Positions 27,508-36,467 of a DNA stretch of 64,000 nt are shown piece after piece; within the stretch, counting starts at the first letter, position 1, and each line of letters starts with the position of its first letter. Under the pieces are notes generated by a model. That model ran no database searches. It was not told the origin of the DNA and was given only the letters and a program-made list of their open reading frames with translations. The translations under genes were made by a program, and so were the position numbers. This DNA comes from Thalassotalea psychrophila (lineage in GTDB: Bacteria > Pseudomonadota > Gammaproteobacteria > Enterobacterales > Alteromonadaceae): assembly GCF_031583595.1 (NCBI RefSeq), contig NZ_CP134145.1, forward strand, positions 1,798,001-1,862,000, in the 5' to 3' direction.

Positions 27508-28701
27508 ATGACTAGAAAAGTAGTAATTTGTGGTGTTGGTATGGTGCCATTTACCAAGCCTGGCCAAAGTGATGGATACCAAGTTATGGGTGCTAACGCA
27601 GGACGTGAAGCATTAACTGATGCAGGCATAGATTACTCCTTAATTGAGCAAGCATTTACCTCGTATGTGCAAGGCGATAGCTGTTCAGGACAAGCCGCAC
27701 TTTATGGCTTAGGCATGTCCGGTATTCCTGTTACCAATGTAAATAATAACTGTGCGAGTGGTTCTACTGCGTTCGCCTTGGCAGCACAGGCGATTGAATA
27801 CGGCATTTCAGAATGCGTTATGGCATTAGGTTTTGAACAAATGGCGCCTGGTGCCATCGAGATGATGTATCCAGACAGAACGAGTCCGCTGCAACGCCAC
27901 ACCGATGCCATTGTTAATTTGATGGGGCTTAACCCGCAAGAAGCGCAATTACCACCGGCAGTATTAATGTTTGGCTGTCAGGCTGAAGCGTTGATGAACG
28001 ACTACGGTATTAGCGAACAAGCGTTGGCAAGTATCGCGGTAAAAGCCAGAAAACACGCAGAATTTAACCCTTATGCAATTTATCGTGAGCCATTAACGAT
28101 TGAACAAATTTTAGAACAACCTCCACTTTATCGTGGCTTGCGCAAATTGTTCGCCTGCCCGCCAAGTTGTGGTGCTGCCAGCGTCATTGTTTGTAGTGAA
28201 GAATTTGCTAAAAAGCATAATCTGGATATCAGTATTACGTTAAAAGGCTCTAGCTGGTGCAGCGACAAACCTGAGTATTTCACCTCGAATGTACTCGACG
28301 TCACGTTTGGCGCATTAAGCCGTGAAGCATGTAAGCAAGCCTATGAAAGTGCTGGTATTGGTCCTGACGATATTGATGTTATCGAATTACATGATTGTTT
28401 TACCAGTAATGAAATATTTACCTATTCGGCACTGGGTTTGTGTGACGATCACGATTTAGAAAAATTTATTGTTGAAGGACAGAATACCTATGGCGGCAAA
28501 GTTGTTATTGGTCCATCTGGCGGACTGATGGCAAAAGGGCATCCATTAGGGGCAACAGGACTTGCGCAAATCACTGAGTTGGTAAAACAACTCAGAGGGC
28601 AGTGTGGTAAACGACAAGTTGAAAACGCACAAATTGCGTTACAACACAATGGGGGAATTGGTAGCGCTGGTTTTGTCAATATATTTGAACGAACTAGATA
28701 A
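27508..28701 (+). CDS. SCP-x/lipid-transfer-type thiolase, copy A
   Basis: A 397-residue thiolase-family enzyme of the sterol-carrier-protein-x/lipid-transfer branch, expected to split a 3-ketoacyl-CoA with CoA. The nucleophile Cys82 lies in NVNNNCASGSTA, with LHDCFTSNE and GGLMAKGHPLGATG supplying the other catalytic Cys/His regions. The Cys argues for a true thiolase rather than an Ltp2-like aldolase, and no DUF35 partner is nearby. ATG 27508 is chosen over an upstream ATG because AGGATAAAC precedes it and its product matches the copy at 32,495. The two copies differ at about ten residues. A TonB-dependent receptor gene follows after 99 bp. Confidence 0.92.
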   Translation: MTRKVVICGVGMVPFTKPGQSDGYQVMGANAGREALTDAGIDYSLIEQAFTSYVQGDSCSGQAALYGLGMSGIPVTNVNNNCASGSTAFALAAQAIEYGISECVMALGFEQMAPGAIEMMYPDRTSPLQRHTDAIVNLMGLNPQEAQLPPAVLMFGCQAEALMNDYGISEQALASIAVKARKHAEFNPYAIYREPLTIEQILEQPPLYRGLRKLFACPPSCGAASVIVCSEEFAKKHNLDISITLKGSSWCSDKPEYFTSNVLDVTFGALSREACKQAYESAGIGPDDIDVIELHDCFTSNEIFTYSALGLCDDHDLEKFIVEGQNTYGGKVVIGPSGGLMAKGHPLGATGLAQITELVKQLRGQCGKRQVENAQIALQHNGGIGSAGFVNIFERTR

Positions 28702-28800
28702 ATATCATTTTAAATTAAAACAATTTAAGCATTAAACAAAAACAAAAACAAAAATAAAATAAAAATATAAACACAGAAGTACCTTTAGGAGAGGAATTTA

Positions 28801-31200
28801 ATGAAAGTTATTAACAACACACAGGCTTTACGAAAGACTAAACTTGCACTAGCAATTGGCGCCACACTTTTCATCAGCAGTAATGCTATGGCTGCAGAAG
28901 AAGTTGCAGATAAAAAAATAAAAGGCCTTGAAGTGATTCAGGTAACGGCAACTAAGCGTTCACAAAGCGTTCAGTCTGTACCTATGTCAATTACCGCCAT
29001 AAACGGTGATAAAATCGAAAAATCAGCGATCCAAGATTTATCTGAAATTTCTGATTATGTTCCAAACTTAAGTATTTCTGAAAATGCCATTAATACTAAC
29101 ATTTTCATGCGTGGTGTAGGCTCAGGGAACAACCGCTCGTTTGAGCAATCAGTTGGTATGTTCATTGATGGTATCTACATGGGCCGTAGTAAACAATTTC
29201 GTGCCCCGTTTTTAGATCTTGAACGAGCTGAAATTTTACGTGGCCCACAAGGTATTTTATTTGGTAAAAACACCATTGCCGGTACATTAAACCTTAGCAC
29301 CGCCAAAGCCGAAGCAGGTTCAGACTTTGAAGGTAAAGTCATCGCTGATTTTGAACCTGAATATAATAGCCAAGGTTTAACCGGCGTTGTTTCTGCTGGT
29401 CTAACAGATGAATTAGGTTTTCGCTTAGCGGTGAAAGATTCTTCTTCTGATGGTTACATGGTAAATAATAACTTAGACCAAGATGAGCCACAATCAGAGG
29501 AAACGATTGTTCGTTTGTCTCTTCATTGGCAGCCTACAGATGATTTATCTGTGCATTTTAAAGGTGAAAACTCGGAAACCGAAAGTGTTGGTAGCACCTC
29601 ACAATTTATCAGTGCTGAGCCATTAGATGGTTTAGCTGCATTTATTCTTGGCGCGGTTATTCCAAGTGTACAAGATGATTTTGAAACTAATTTAGATGAT
29701 ACTCGTAGTTCAGATGATGCCTATGAAGGTGAGTTTCGTGGTGTAGAAGCTGATAATGTAGCTGTAAATATTGATTATGATTTAGCTGGCGGTGTTTTAT
29801 CTTATACCGGTGGTTATAGTGCATATGAGTCTACAGAACACCAAGATTTAGATTATATGCCATTCCCATTCTTGCATACCAATGATCTCCATGATTTTGA
29901 TCAAACCAGTCATGAAATTCGTTTTGCCAGTTCGTTAGGTGGCAGCTTTGATTACATTACCGGTATATACTATTCAGAATCTGATCTAGTAATGGATGTG
30001 ACAACTCACATTGATGTTGCCGCGATCACTCCTGCGTTAATGCCTGCGTATAACGCCCCTAGGGATGCCTTGGGTGGTTTAAGTTTTACCGACATCGGCT
30101 TTGCGCCAGAGTCATTAGATCGAGTATCTAACTTTAACCAAGAAACCGAAACTTTGTCGGCATTCTTCCAAGGTACTTATCATTTTACTGATGCTTTACG
30201 TTTAACTGTTGGTGGTCGTTACACTGATGATACTAAAGACGTATTCCGTCAAAGTGCCCATGGCGAAGTACAATTAAACCATACTTTTGACAATTTAATT
30301 CCTGCAGATGCGAACAGTGCTTTTACCGCAGTAGCATTATCAGTTAATGTGAAAACACCAGAGTACACTGATAGCTATGATGAGTCACATTTTACTCCAT
30401 CAGTTAAAATTCAGTATGATGTTAATGATGACATGATGATTTATGCTACCGCTGAAGAGGGTTTCAAAGCTGGTGGTTTTAACTCTGATACTGCTGCTGC
30501 AGAAGAAGATATGGTGTTTGAAGATGAAGAAGCATTAGGTCTTGAATTAGGGATGAAGTCTGATTTTCTCGATGGCCAGGCTCGTTTAAATGTGGCCGTG
30601 TTCCACACAACATTTGATAACTTACAAGTAACGTCATGGACAGGTACTGGCTTTAGTGTTGGTAACGCCGCAGAATCAACTACTCAAGGTGTAGAAGTGG
30701 ATGGCGCCTATATCTTAAGCGATAACTGGACGTTAAGTGGTTCAATGTCATATTTAGATTCTACCTATGATGACTATGCAAATGGCCCATGTACGGCACC
30801 AATTATGAAAGATCCAGTGAACCCGCAAACTGATTGTGACTTAACTGGCGAAACAACGCCATTCGCTCCTGAAATGTCGGCATCGGTTTTCTTAGATTAT
30901 GAGACTGAAATCGGCAGCTCTTTATTATTATCTGCTCGTTTAAATGTCAACTTTTCTGATGAATACTTTGTTGATAGTGATCTTGATGAAAACTTAAAAC
31001 AAGACTCATTCAGTAAAGTGAATATGATGGTATCGTTAGCGTCAGTTGAAGATACTTGGAGCGTGTCTCTAATTGGTAAAAACTTAACTGATGAGACAAC
31101 ATTCTCTGCTGGTTTAGATACGCCATTAGTTGCAGGTGGGTATATCGGTTATACCGATGCTCCTCGTACAGTAACAGTACAAGGCACATATAATTTCTAG
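28801..31200 (+). CDS. TonB-dependent receptor, catabolic-island copy A
   Basis: A 799-residue outer-membrane receptor. It has a signal peptide ending SNAMAAEE, a TonB-box-like LEVIQVTATKR near residue 45, a plug with MRGVGSGNNRSFEQSVGMFI and LRGPQGILFGKNTIAGTLN, and a barrel ending QGTYNF. This is the siderophore-receptor-like branch that, in sphingomonads and marine gammaproteobacteria, often imports hydrophobic organic compounds. Placement after a thiolase makes import of the pathway substrate likely (inference). The ribosome site AGGAGAGGAA and first 33 residues closely match the receptor at 33,780, but the rest is far more divergent. A terminator follows. Confidence 0.93.
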   Translation: MKVINNTQALRKTKLALAIGATLFISSNAMAAEEVADKKIKGLEVIQVTATKRSQSVQSVPMSITAINGDKIEKSAIQDLSEISDYVPNLSISENAINTNIFMRGVGSGNNRSFEQSVGMFIDGIYMGRSKQFRAPFLDLERAEILRGPQGILFGKNTIAGTLNLSTAKAEAGSDFEGKVIADFEPEYNSQGLTGVVSAGLTDELGFRLAVKDSSSDGYMVNNNLDQDEPQSEETIVRLSLHWQPTDDLSVHFKGENSETESVGSTSQFISAEPLDGLAAFILGAVIPSVQDDFETNLDDTRSSDDAYEGEFRGVEADNVAVNIDYDLAGGVLSYTGGYSAYESTEHQDLDYMPFPFLHTNDLHDFDQTSHEIRFASSLGGSFDYITGIYYSESDLVMDVTTHIDVAAITPALMPAYNAPRDALGGLSFTDIGFAPESLDRVSNFNQETETLSAFFQGTYHFTDALRLTVGGRYTDDTKDVFRQSAHGEVQLNHTFDNLIPADANSAFTAVALSVNVKTPEYTDSYDESHFTPSVKIQYDVNDDMMIYATAEEGFKAGGFNSDTAAAEEDMVFEDEEALGLELGMKSDFLDGQARLNVAVFHTTFDNLQVTSWTGTGFSVGNAAESTTQGVEVDGAYILSDNWTLSGSMSYLDSTYDDYANGPCTAPIMKDPVNPQTDCDLTGETTPFAPEMSASVFLDYETEIGSSLLLSARLNVNFSDEYFVDSDLDENLKQDSFSKVNMMVSLASVEDTWSVSLIGKNLTDETTFSAGLDTPLVAGGYIGYTDAPRTVTVQGTYNF

Positions 31201-31270
31201 TTTATAGAGGGCCTTGAAAATCAAAGAGCTTCACCTAGGTAAGTTGATTCCCTAACGTAGCTCTAATTGA

Positions 31271-31307
31271 AACCATCAGATTGTTACCCTAATCTGGTGG
31301 TTTTTTA
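31271..31307 (+). terminator. Intrinsic terminator after receptor A
   Basis: Arms AACCATCAGATT/AATCTGGTGGTT (11 of 12 standard pairs plus one G-T), 8-base loop, T-run. Confidence 0.88.
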
Positions 31308-31438
31308 TTGCCTAAGTTTAAACGTGTATAAAGAACGAAACAGCGCCAATGCCGATCAGGCGAATTCATTCAATTAATGGTACAGTTTAAGCTTATAGAA
31401 CAATTAAATTTAGCAAGCTTGTACTGATGAAGGTTAAA

Positions 31439-32239
31439 ATGAAAATAAACGGATTAGATTTTAATGTTGAAGTAAAAGGCGAGGGTGAAGCACTCGTTTG
31501 GGGACATGGTTTAACGGCAAGCATTGAAAGTGAAAATTTATTGGATATTTTCGAATGGCACAAGTTGTCAAATCAAACAAAGCTAGTGCGTTATGATGCC
31601 CGTGGCCACGGAAAAACAGAAGCTTCGTTCTCGCCAGGTGATTATCATTGGAAAAATTTAGCAAATGATATGTTGTCAGTCGCGAGTGAGGTTGGAGTAG
31701 ATAAATTTATTGCCGGGGGACAATCTATGGGGTGTGCCTCGACAATTTATTCAGCCATGCTTGCGCCTGACCGTATTAAAAGTATGGTCTTGATCAACCC
31801 TCCCACAGCATGGGATACAAGGAAAGAACAAAGCCAATTTTATCTTAAACTCGCTAGAGTTGGCGGTTTTCTTGGTGGCTGGATCTTGGCCAAGCTAATA
31901 AGTAAAAATCCAGAGCGCTTGCTGCCAGGTTGGTTAGTTGAGGCAAAAAAAGAAAATATAAACGGGGTCTTCGAAGGGCTAAAACCAATAAAAAGAAAAA
32001 CCTTAGCAAATCTATTCAAAGGAGCTGCTTTGACTGATCTACCTTCTAAGGAAGAACTTAAATCCATTAACGTTCCTACGCTTATTTTGGCATGGACTGG
32101 AGATCCAAGCCATCCAGTCGAAACTGCCACTGAATTACACCAAGTAATGCCAAACACAGAACTACATATTGCAGATGGATATTCTGATCTTCAACACTGG
32201 TCGCAGTTGATTAGAGACTTTGTGTCAAAGACGAAATAA
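31439..32239 (+). CDS. Alpha/beta hydrolase
   Basis: A 266-residue serine hydrolase of the alpha/beta fold. The nucleophile is Ser96 in GGQSMGCA, with probable Asp222 (WTGDPSHP) and His253 (DLQHWSQ); HGLTAS supplies the oxyanion region. ATG 31439 is preferred because GAAGG sits 5 bases before it; ATG 31427, four codons upstream, has no clear ribosome site. There is no signal peptide, so it is cytoplasmic. It lies inside the duplicated receptor region and is not itself duplicated. It may hydrolyse an ester, thioester or lactone intermediate (inference). No own copy of the palindrome is seen; the closest promoter candidate is AT-rich leader after the receptor terminator. Confidence 0.88.
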   Translation: MKINGLDFNVEVKGEGEALVWGHGLTASIESENLLDIFEWHKLSNQTKLVRYDARGHGKTEASFSPGDYHWKNLANDMLSVASEVGVDKFIAGGQSMGCASTIYSAMLAPDRIKSMVLINPPTAWDTRKEQSQFYLKLARVGGFLGGWILAKLISKNPERLLPGWLVEAKKENINGVFEGLKPIKRKTLANLFKGAALTDLPSKEELKSINVPTLILAWTGDPSHPVETATELHQVMPNTELHIADGYSDLQHWSQLIRDFVSKTK

Positions 32240-32321
32240 ACCTTATATTTATATCCCCAACTTGCCATTTTATAGTTTGTTTGATCCTGTTTTTAAAACC
32301 AATGTTTAATTATTTTAAATA

Positions 32322-32337
32322 TCACCCGACAGGGTGA
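32322..32337. promoter_or_regulatory. Operator-like palindrome TCACCC-N4-GGGTGA, copy 3
   Basis: Perfect arms, spacer GACA, 157 bp before the ATG at 32,495. The left flank TTAATTATTTTAAATA is identical to the flank of copy 4 at 36,387. Confidence 0.78.
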
Positions 32338-32494
32338 ATCATCGAAATAGATTAAGTATTAGCTTAGTTCTCAAGGTAATTAATTGTAATTAACCAGCAA
32401 AATAAAACTGTAAAGAACGGCTTACTTTATATTAAGCGATTACTTCTTTGTTTACTTTGCTGAATTTCAGCCATTTGGCAAAACAGGATAAACA

Positions 32495-33688
32495 ATGACT
32501 CGAAAAGTAGTAATTTGTGGTGTTGGCATGGTGCCATTTAAAAAGCCTGGCCAAAGTGACGGATACCAAGTTATGGGCGCCAACGCCGGGCGGGAAGCAT
32601 TAGCTGATGCAGGCATTGATTATTCTCTAATTGAGCAAGCATTTACTTCCTATGTGCAAGGAGATAGCTGTTCAGGACAAGCTGCACTTTATGGTATTGG
32701 CATGAGCGGCATTCCTGTTACCAATGTGAATAATAACTGTGCTAGTGGTTCTACTGCGTTTGCCTTGGCAGCACAGGCGATTGAATACGGCATTTCAGAA
32801 TGCGTTATGGCATTAGGTTTTGAGCAAATGGCGCCGGGTGCCATCGAAATGATGTATCCAGACAGAACGAGTCCGCTGCAACGTCATACCGATGCCATTG
32901 TTAATTTGATGGGGCTTAACCCGCAAGAAGCGCAATTACCACCGGCAGTATTAATGTTTGGCTGTCAGGCTGAAGCGTTAATGAACGACTACGGTATTAG
33001 CGAAAAAGCGTTGGCAAGTATCGCGGTAAAAGCCAGAAAACACGCCGAATTTAACCCTTATGCAATTTATCGTGAGCCATTAACGGTTGAACAAATTTTA
33101 GAACAACCACCTCTTTATCGTGGCTTGCGCAAATTGTTTGCCTGCCCGCCAAGTTGTGGTGCCGCCAGCGTGATTGTTTGTAGCGAAGAATTTGCCAAAA
33201 AGCATAACTTGGATATCAGTATCACGTTAAAAGGCTCTAGCTGGTGCAGTGATAAACCTGAGTATTTCACTTCGAATGTACTCGACGTCACGTTTGGCGC
33301 ATTAAGCCGTGAAGCATGTAAGCAAGCCTATGAAAGTGCCGGTGTTGGTCCTGACGATATTGATGTTATCGAATTACATGATTGTTTCACCAGTAATGAA
33401 ATATTTACCTATTCAGCACTGGGTTTGTGCGCCGATCACGATTTAGAAAAATTTATTGTTGAAGGACAGAATACCTATGGCGGCAAAGTGGTAATTGGTC
33501 CTTCTGGTGGACTGATGGCTAAAGGTCATCCGTTGGGGGCAACAGGACTTGCGCAAATCACTGAGTTAGTAAAACAGCTGAGAGGGCAGTGTGGTCAGCG
33601 ACAAGTAGAAAACGCAAGAATTGCTCTACAACACAATGGAGGAATAGGCAGTGCTGGTTTTGTCAATATTTTTGAAAGAACCAGATAA
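32495..33688 (+). CDS. SCP-x/lipid-transfer-type thiolase, copy B
   Basis: A 397-residue near-duplicate of the thiolase at 27,508, with the same nucleophile Cys82 (NVNNNCASGSTA) and C-terminal GHPLGATG. Differences include Lys for Thr in VPFTKPG, Ala for Thr in ALTDAG and Arg for Gln in ENAQIA. Silent changes are more numerous than amino-acid changes, so the copies are under purifying selection and not just duplicated. Its promoter region, palindrome and downstream receptor start are duplicated too. Both copies probably do the same or a similar reaction; having two may serve dosage or separate regulation. Confidence 0.92.
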   Translation: MTRKVVICGVGMVPFKKPGQSDGYQVMGANAGREALADAGIDYSLIEQAFTSYVQGDSCSGQAALYGIGMSGIPVTNVNNNCASGSTAFALAAQAIEYGISECVMALGFEQMAPGAIEMMYPDRTSPLQRHTDAIVNLMGLNPQEAQLPPAVLMFGCQAEALMNDYGISEKALASIAVKARKHAEFNPYAIYREPLTVEQILEQPPLYRGLRKLFACPPSCGAASVIVCSEEFAKKHNLDISITLKGSSWCSDKPEYFTSNVLDVTFGALSREACKQAYESAGVGPDDIDVIELHDCFTSNEIFTYSALGLCADHDLEKFIVEGQNTYGGKVVIGPSGGLMAKGHPLGATGLAQITELVKQLRGQCGQRQVENARIALQHNGGIGSAGFVNIFERTR

Positions 33689-33779
33689 AAATAATTTTAA
33701 ATTAACAACAGTTTAAGCGTTAAAAAATAATAAAAATAAAAAATATAAACACAGAAGTTACCTTGAGGAGAGGAATTTA

Positions 33780-36284
33780 ATGAAAGTTATTAACAACACA
33801 GAGACATTACGAAAGAGTAAACTGGCACTAGCGGTAGCGGCAACCTTTTTTATTGGTAGTCATGCAATGGCAGCTGAAGAAGCTATTACAGAGGAAAAGC
33901 TTGAAGGTTTAGAAGTTATTCAAGTAACAGCTCGTAAGAAAACGGAATCTATCCAAGACGTTCCTATGAGTGTTAATGCTATAACTGGCAAGCACATCCA
34001 AGATATGGGCGTTCATAGTGTTGAAGACTTATCTAAATATGTTCCAGGTTTAGAGCAACCTAAGCTAGCTGCAACCAGCCGTTTAGTTCTACGTGGCGTA
34101 TCATCTGGTGACAATGTTTCATTTGAACAGTCAGTAGGTACCTATGCTGATGGTGTTTATCGCGGCCGAATGAATCAGCAAAGGTCAGGTTTTTTCGATA
34201 TGGAACGAGTGGAAGTACTAAAAGGCCCACAAGTTACACTATATGGTAATAGCTCTATTGGTGGTGCGTTAAGTATGATCACTAAACGACCAGAAGTTGG
34301 AGAAGATATTACTGGCGATATTACCGTTAAATATGAAACTGAATACGAAGAAAGTCAGGTTTTAGGTGGCATCAATGTTGGCATAACAGACGATTTAGCC
34401 GTAAGGGTTTCGGGTAAATTCAGAGATCAATCTGAAGGGGTTGCGTACAACAATTACGTTGACTCTCAAGATTACGAACCTACAAATTCAGACGAGGCGT
34501 TTCGTATTGGTATCGTTTGGCAGCCATCAGATGATTTAAATGTATATTTCCGTCATGAACAAAGCACGGCAGAGATGGAAGGCCATAATCTTAGCCTATT
34601 ATCTCACGCTAGTTTTGATCAGAGTTACAATATTATCGATCATCCCAACTCACCGCTTGCTGGTTTTGGATTAGGTACTGATGAATTAAATATTGGTAAT
34701 AGTGATTTATTCGTTAATGGCCCGGACGGTTATAAAAACGAAGCCGACGAAACTATGTTAGAAGTCGTTTGGGACATTAATGATAGTCTAACCCTAACGT
34801 CGATATCTGCCAGCAGTAACTATGATTATAATCATGCTTTCGACGTAGATATTATGCCTGTTGATTTTATCGATGCCGGTGAATCAGAAGACTATGAACA
34901 ACTATCGCAAGAAGTTCGTTTAGATATTGCTGTGTCAGATAACATTGATTTGATGTTGGGTCTTTATTATCAAAGTGATGAAACAGACGTTCAATGGGAT
35001 ATTGATTTTAATTTACCTACCGCGTTTGTTCCTAAATTGATGCCGGGGTTGATTGAAGCCGGATTACCACCTGAAGATGCATTACAAACGGCATTGATGA
35101 TGTCACCATCAGCACTCGATCGCCAAAACAACCTTACGCAAGAAACCGATCAACACGCGGTCTTTACCCAAATAGATTTTCAGGCAACGGACGAGCTCAG
35201 CCTAACTTTAGGGGCTCGTTATATTCAGGTTGAAAAAACCTCCGATCAAAACATGCGTTTGATCGATATCGATCACGTAGATCGTGGTTTTGGTGAAGAT
35301 AAAGATATTAGTTGGGCGGTAGGTGCTCCTGCAGGCACATTGGTAATGCCAGATCATTTAGCCGGTTATTTGCTGTTAGGCTCAACCGGCGCGCCACACG
35401 ATTTTGAAGGTTTAGTGCGAGAAGAAGATCACCTGATGCTACAAGCAAGCGTTAGATATAAATTCAATGATGATTTCATGATGTATATGAATGCAGCCAA
35501 CGGCGCAAAATCAGGTGGTTTTGATATCTTATACGAAGGTGATACCTTTGGTGTAGCATCGCGTGAAGGGGCAGAGTACGAAGATGAAGAAGTTACTTCG
35601 TTTGAACTTGGTTTAAAACATGACTGGGAAGATTTTCGCTTAAATGTTGCCGCCTTCTATGGTGAATATGACAACTTGCAAGTGTCGTTGTTTAATGGCT
35701 CTGCAGGTTTTAATGTTGGTAATGCTGGTATGTCTACGCAATCAGGTATTGATGTTGAATTAACATGGCAGGCTACTGACAACCTAACCGTTATGGCGAA
35801 TGCTGAGTATTTAGACTTTACCTATGACGAGTATCAAGGGGCTGGTTGTAGTTATAGTGAAAAGGTTGCGAACCAAAAGGCTAATCCTGATACACCTTGG
35901 GCCGACATTAAGAAAATGTCGTGTGACTGGAGTGGTCGCGATATTCCTTGGGTTCCTGATTTCAAAGCATTCGTTGCTGTTGAACATATAACCGAAATTG
36001 GTGATTTTGACATAACTAATTTACTTAGCGTAAGTTACAAAACCGAGCATACAACATCGTCAGATAACGAGGTGTTAACTATGCAAGATGCTTACGCATT
36101 GGTTGATTATCGCCTTAACTTTGCTCCAAGTGAAGGTACATGGCATGTCGCTTTAACAGTGAACAATGTTGCCGATGAAGATTATGATGTGTATACATCG
36201 GCAGTCCCTTTACAAGATGGTGCTTTCACGCATGCCTTACATAAAGGTCGCCAACTAACATTGGAAGCCGGTTACCAGTTCTAG
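33780..36284 (+). CDS. TonB-dependent receptor, catabolic-island copy B
   Basis: An 834-residue receptor with the same ribosome site and almost the same first 33 residues as the receptor at 28,801. It then has LEVIQVTARKK (TonB-box region), plug motifs LRGVSSGDNVSFEQSVGTY and LKGPQVTLYGNSSIGGALS, and a barrel ending EAGYQF. The barrel has diverged strongly from copy A, so a different but related ligand is likely. Position directly behind the duplicated thiolase repeats the order promoter, thiolase, receptor. A terminator follows. Family firm, ligand unknown. Confidence 0.93.
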   Translation: MKVINNTETLRKSKLALAVAATFFIGSHAMAAEEAITEEKLEGLEVIQVTARKKTESIQDVPMSVNAITGKHIQDMGVHSVEDLSKYVPGLEQPKLAATSRLVLRGVSSGDNVSFEQSVGTYADGVYRGRMNQQRSGFFDMERVEVLKGPQVTLYGNSSIGGALSMITKRPEVGEDITGDITVKYETEYEESQVLGGINVGITDDLAVRVSGKFRDQSEGVAYNNYVDSQDYEPTNSDEAFRIGIVWQPSDDLNVYFRHEQSTAEMEGHNLSLLSHASFDQSYNIIDHPNSPLAGFGLGTDELNIGNSDLFVNGPDGYKNEADETMLEVVWDINDSLTLTSISASSNYDYNHAFDVDIMPVDFIDAGESEDYEQLSQEVRLDIAVSDNIDLMLGLYYQSDETDVQWDIDFNLPTAFVPKLMPGLIEAGLPPEDALQTALMMSPSALDRQNNLTQETDQHAVFTQIDFQATDELSLTLGARYIQVEKTSDQNMRLIDIDHVDRGFGEDKDISWAVGAPAGTLVMPDHLAGYLLLGSTGAPHDFEGLVREEDHLMLQASVRYKFNDDFMMYMNAANGAKSGGFDILYEGDTFGVASREGAEYEDEEVTSFELGLKHDWEDFRLNVAAFYGEYDNLQVSLFNGSAGFNVGNAGMSTQSGIDVELTWQATDNLTVMANAEYLDFTYDEYQGAGCSYSEKVANQKANPDTPWADIKKMSCDWSGRDIPWVPDFKAFVAVEHITEIGDFDITNLLSVSYKTEHTTSSDNEVLTMQDAYALVDYRLNFAPSEGTWHVALTVNNVADEDYDVYTSAVPLQDGAFTHALHKGRQLTLEAGYQF

Positions 36285-36309
36285 AAAGAACCAGATAACA
36301 AATTAAAAG

Positions 36310-36339
36310 CCTGTTCATTAAATTTGAACAGGTTTTTTT
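36310..36339 (+). terminator. Intrinsic terminator after receptor B
   Basis: Arms CCTGTTCA/TGAACAGG with a 7-base AT loop and seven T. Confidence 0.9.
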
Positions 36340-36386
36340 GTTTTTAACTCATTGTATATTAAATGAAAAATTAATTATTTTAAATA

Positions 36387-36402
36387 TCACCCGACAGGGT
36401 GA
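36387..36402. promoter_or_regulatory. Operator-like palindrome TCACCC-N4-GGGTGA, copy 4
   Basis: Perfect arms, spacer GACA, 65 bp before the acyl-CoA dehydrogenase start at 36,468. Both core and left flank are identical to copy 3. Confidence 0.78.
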
Positions 36403-36467
36403 TTCTTAACATTAAAGAAAGGATTAGCTTTGTAGCATAGTCTATTCAATAAATATCTGGGAATACA

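Noticed and set aside
31427..31438. Upstream ATG as start of alpha/beta hydrolase
   Set aside because: No ribosome site is visible before it, whereas GAAGG is well placed for ATG 31439; the difference is only four residues.
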